From the NCBI RefSeq assembly GCF_011008905.1, contig NZ_JAAIVI010000020.1, positions 429,942 through 493,941 on the forward strand: DNA of 64,000 nt. The letters run 5' to 3'. Every line of letters begins with the position of its first letter. Within the stretch, counting starts at the first letter, position 1. The translations under genes and the position numbers were made by a program. Positions 62,397 to 64,000 of this stretch are shown here, piece by piece. The stretch comes from Wenzhouxiangella sp. XN201 (lineage in GTDB: Bacteria > Pseudomonadota > Gammaproteobacteria > Xanthomonadales > Wenzhouxiangellaceae). The notes beneath the pieces are model-generated. The model did no database searches, was not told where the DNA came from, and saw only the letters and a list, made by a program, of their open reading frames with translations.

Positions 62397-62425
62397 TTGA
62401 CTTGCCTGTCGCGATGGGTGAAAAT
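62397..62425 (+). promoter_or_regulatory. Promoter of the tRNA-tuf operon
   Basis: TTGACT (62397-62402), a 17-nt spacer and GAAAAT (62420-62425), followed by a GC-rich discriminator (TGCGGGC). The discriminator is the type seen in growth-rate-controlled stable-RNA promoters. Confidence 0.75.
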
Positions 62426-62490
62426 TGCGGGCTTCGTCTGGAAGCCCGGTAATCCGGGATCGGCATCGATCGAACGAGCGAGGATTTTCC

Positions 62491-62575
62491 GGAGGGGTAC
62501 TCAAGCGGTCAACGAGGGCAGACTGTAAATCTGCTGGCTTAGCCTTCGCAGGTTCGAATCCTGCCCCCTCCACCA
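62491..62575 (+). tRNA. tRNA-Tyr (anticodon GTA)
   Basis: 85-nt class II tRNA with acceptor GGAGGGG/CCCCTCC, a long variable arm, GGTTCGAATCC T-arm and an encoded CCA. The anticodon loop CTGTAAA places GTA at 62525-62527. Confidence 0.97.
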
Positions 62576-62612
62576 GAATTCGAGGTTTGGGAGCAGTTGG
62601 TTGTTCCTTCAG

Positions 62613-62686
<74 letters not shown>

Positions 62687-62697
62687 GATTTGAGAAC

Positions 62698-62773
<76 letters not shown>

Positions 62774-62818
62774 TGATCATCGATAACCGGAAAGCAAAAC
62801 AAAACGGAGTTTTGAGGC

Positions 62819-64000
<1,182 letters not shown>

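Overview
The window is GC-rich, densely coded chromosomal DNA from a gammaproteobacterium. Several gene orders are typical of the class: dciA/secA, ubiE-ubiJ-ubiB, rhlB/trxA-rho, ftsE-ftsX, and tRNA-Tyr, tRNA-Gly, tRNA-Thr followed by tuf. The ole (long-chain olefin) genes, large TonB receptor, ectoine-degradation operon and type II secretion genes suggest a free-living, probably halophilic or marine relative of the Xanthomonadales/Wenzhouxiangella area. That placement is inference and weak. I see no prophage, insertion sequence, CRISPR array or rRNA.

Layout. 1-5.7 kb: dciA, secA, a Nudix/ThiE-like fusion, a phosphopantetheinyl transferase and a creatininase-family protein. 5.8-12.5 kb, minus strand: ubiE-ubiJ-ubiB, DUF971, and AbgT-type and GntP-type transporters. 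12.7-19.7 kb: TonB receptor, a transporter-histidine kinase hybrid, and a QEGLA-motif metalloprotease-like protein. 19.9-25.5 kb: oleA, oleB, oleC (no oleD here) and prpD. 25.6-31.1 kb: fbp, and divergently a 1453-residue one-protein two-component regulator. 31.6-36.7 kb: an overlapping ectoine catabolism operon (doeB2-doeD-doeA-doeC). 37.0-45.3 kb: a lipid-modification locus, with two small minus-strand genes and a seven-gene plus-strand chain (desaturase, flavin oxidoreductase, DUF1365, Cfa, DUF2878, second Cfa-like methyltransferase, sensor kinase). 45.6-50.5 kb: a mevalonate-pathway operon (mvaD, phosphomevalonate kinase, an HMG-CoA reductase-mevalonate kinase fusion, idi). 50.6-54.9 kb: a response regulator, rho, trxA and rhlB. 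55.0-62.3 kb: gspC-D-E-F followed by ftsE-ftsX. 62.5-64 kb: three tRNA genes and tuf, which runs off the end.

The most unusual non-coding signal is a set of intergenic palindromes. Each is a large imperfect inverted repeat whose arms are built from short tandem units (7, 8 or 10 nt), around a unique loop. At least four sequence families share this design. Paired copies lie at 5.7, 8.8, 11.1, 21.0, 22.0, 23.9, 36.8, 45.4, 51.4 and 59.4 kb, and single arms at 0, 50.5 and 54.9 kb. They sit only in gene gaps, including gaps inside the ole and gsp gene runs, and some reach into stop codons. In the 10-nt family the two arms change together (CGCAGATGAA versus CACAGATGAA). I cannot assign them to a named repeat class. 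They are the best candidate here for something undescribed.
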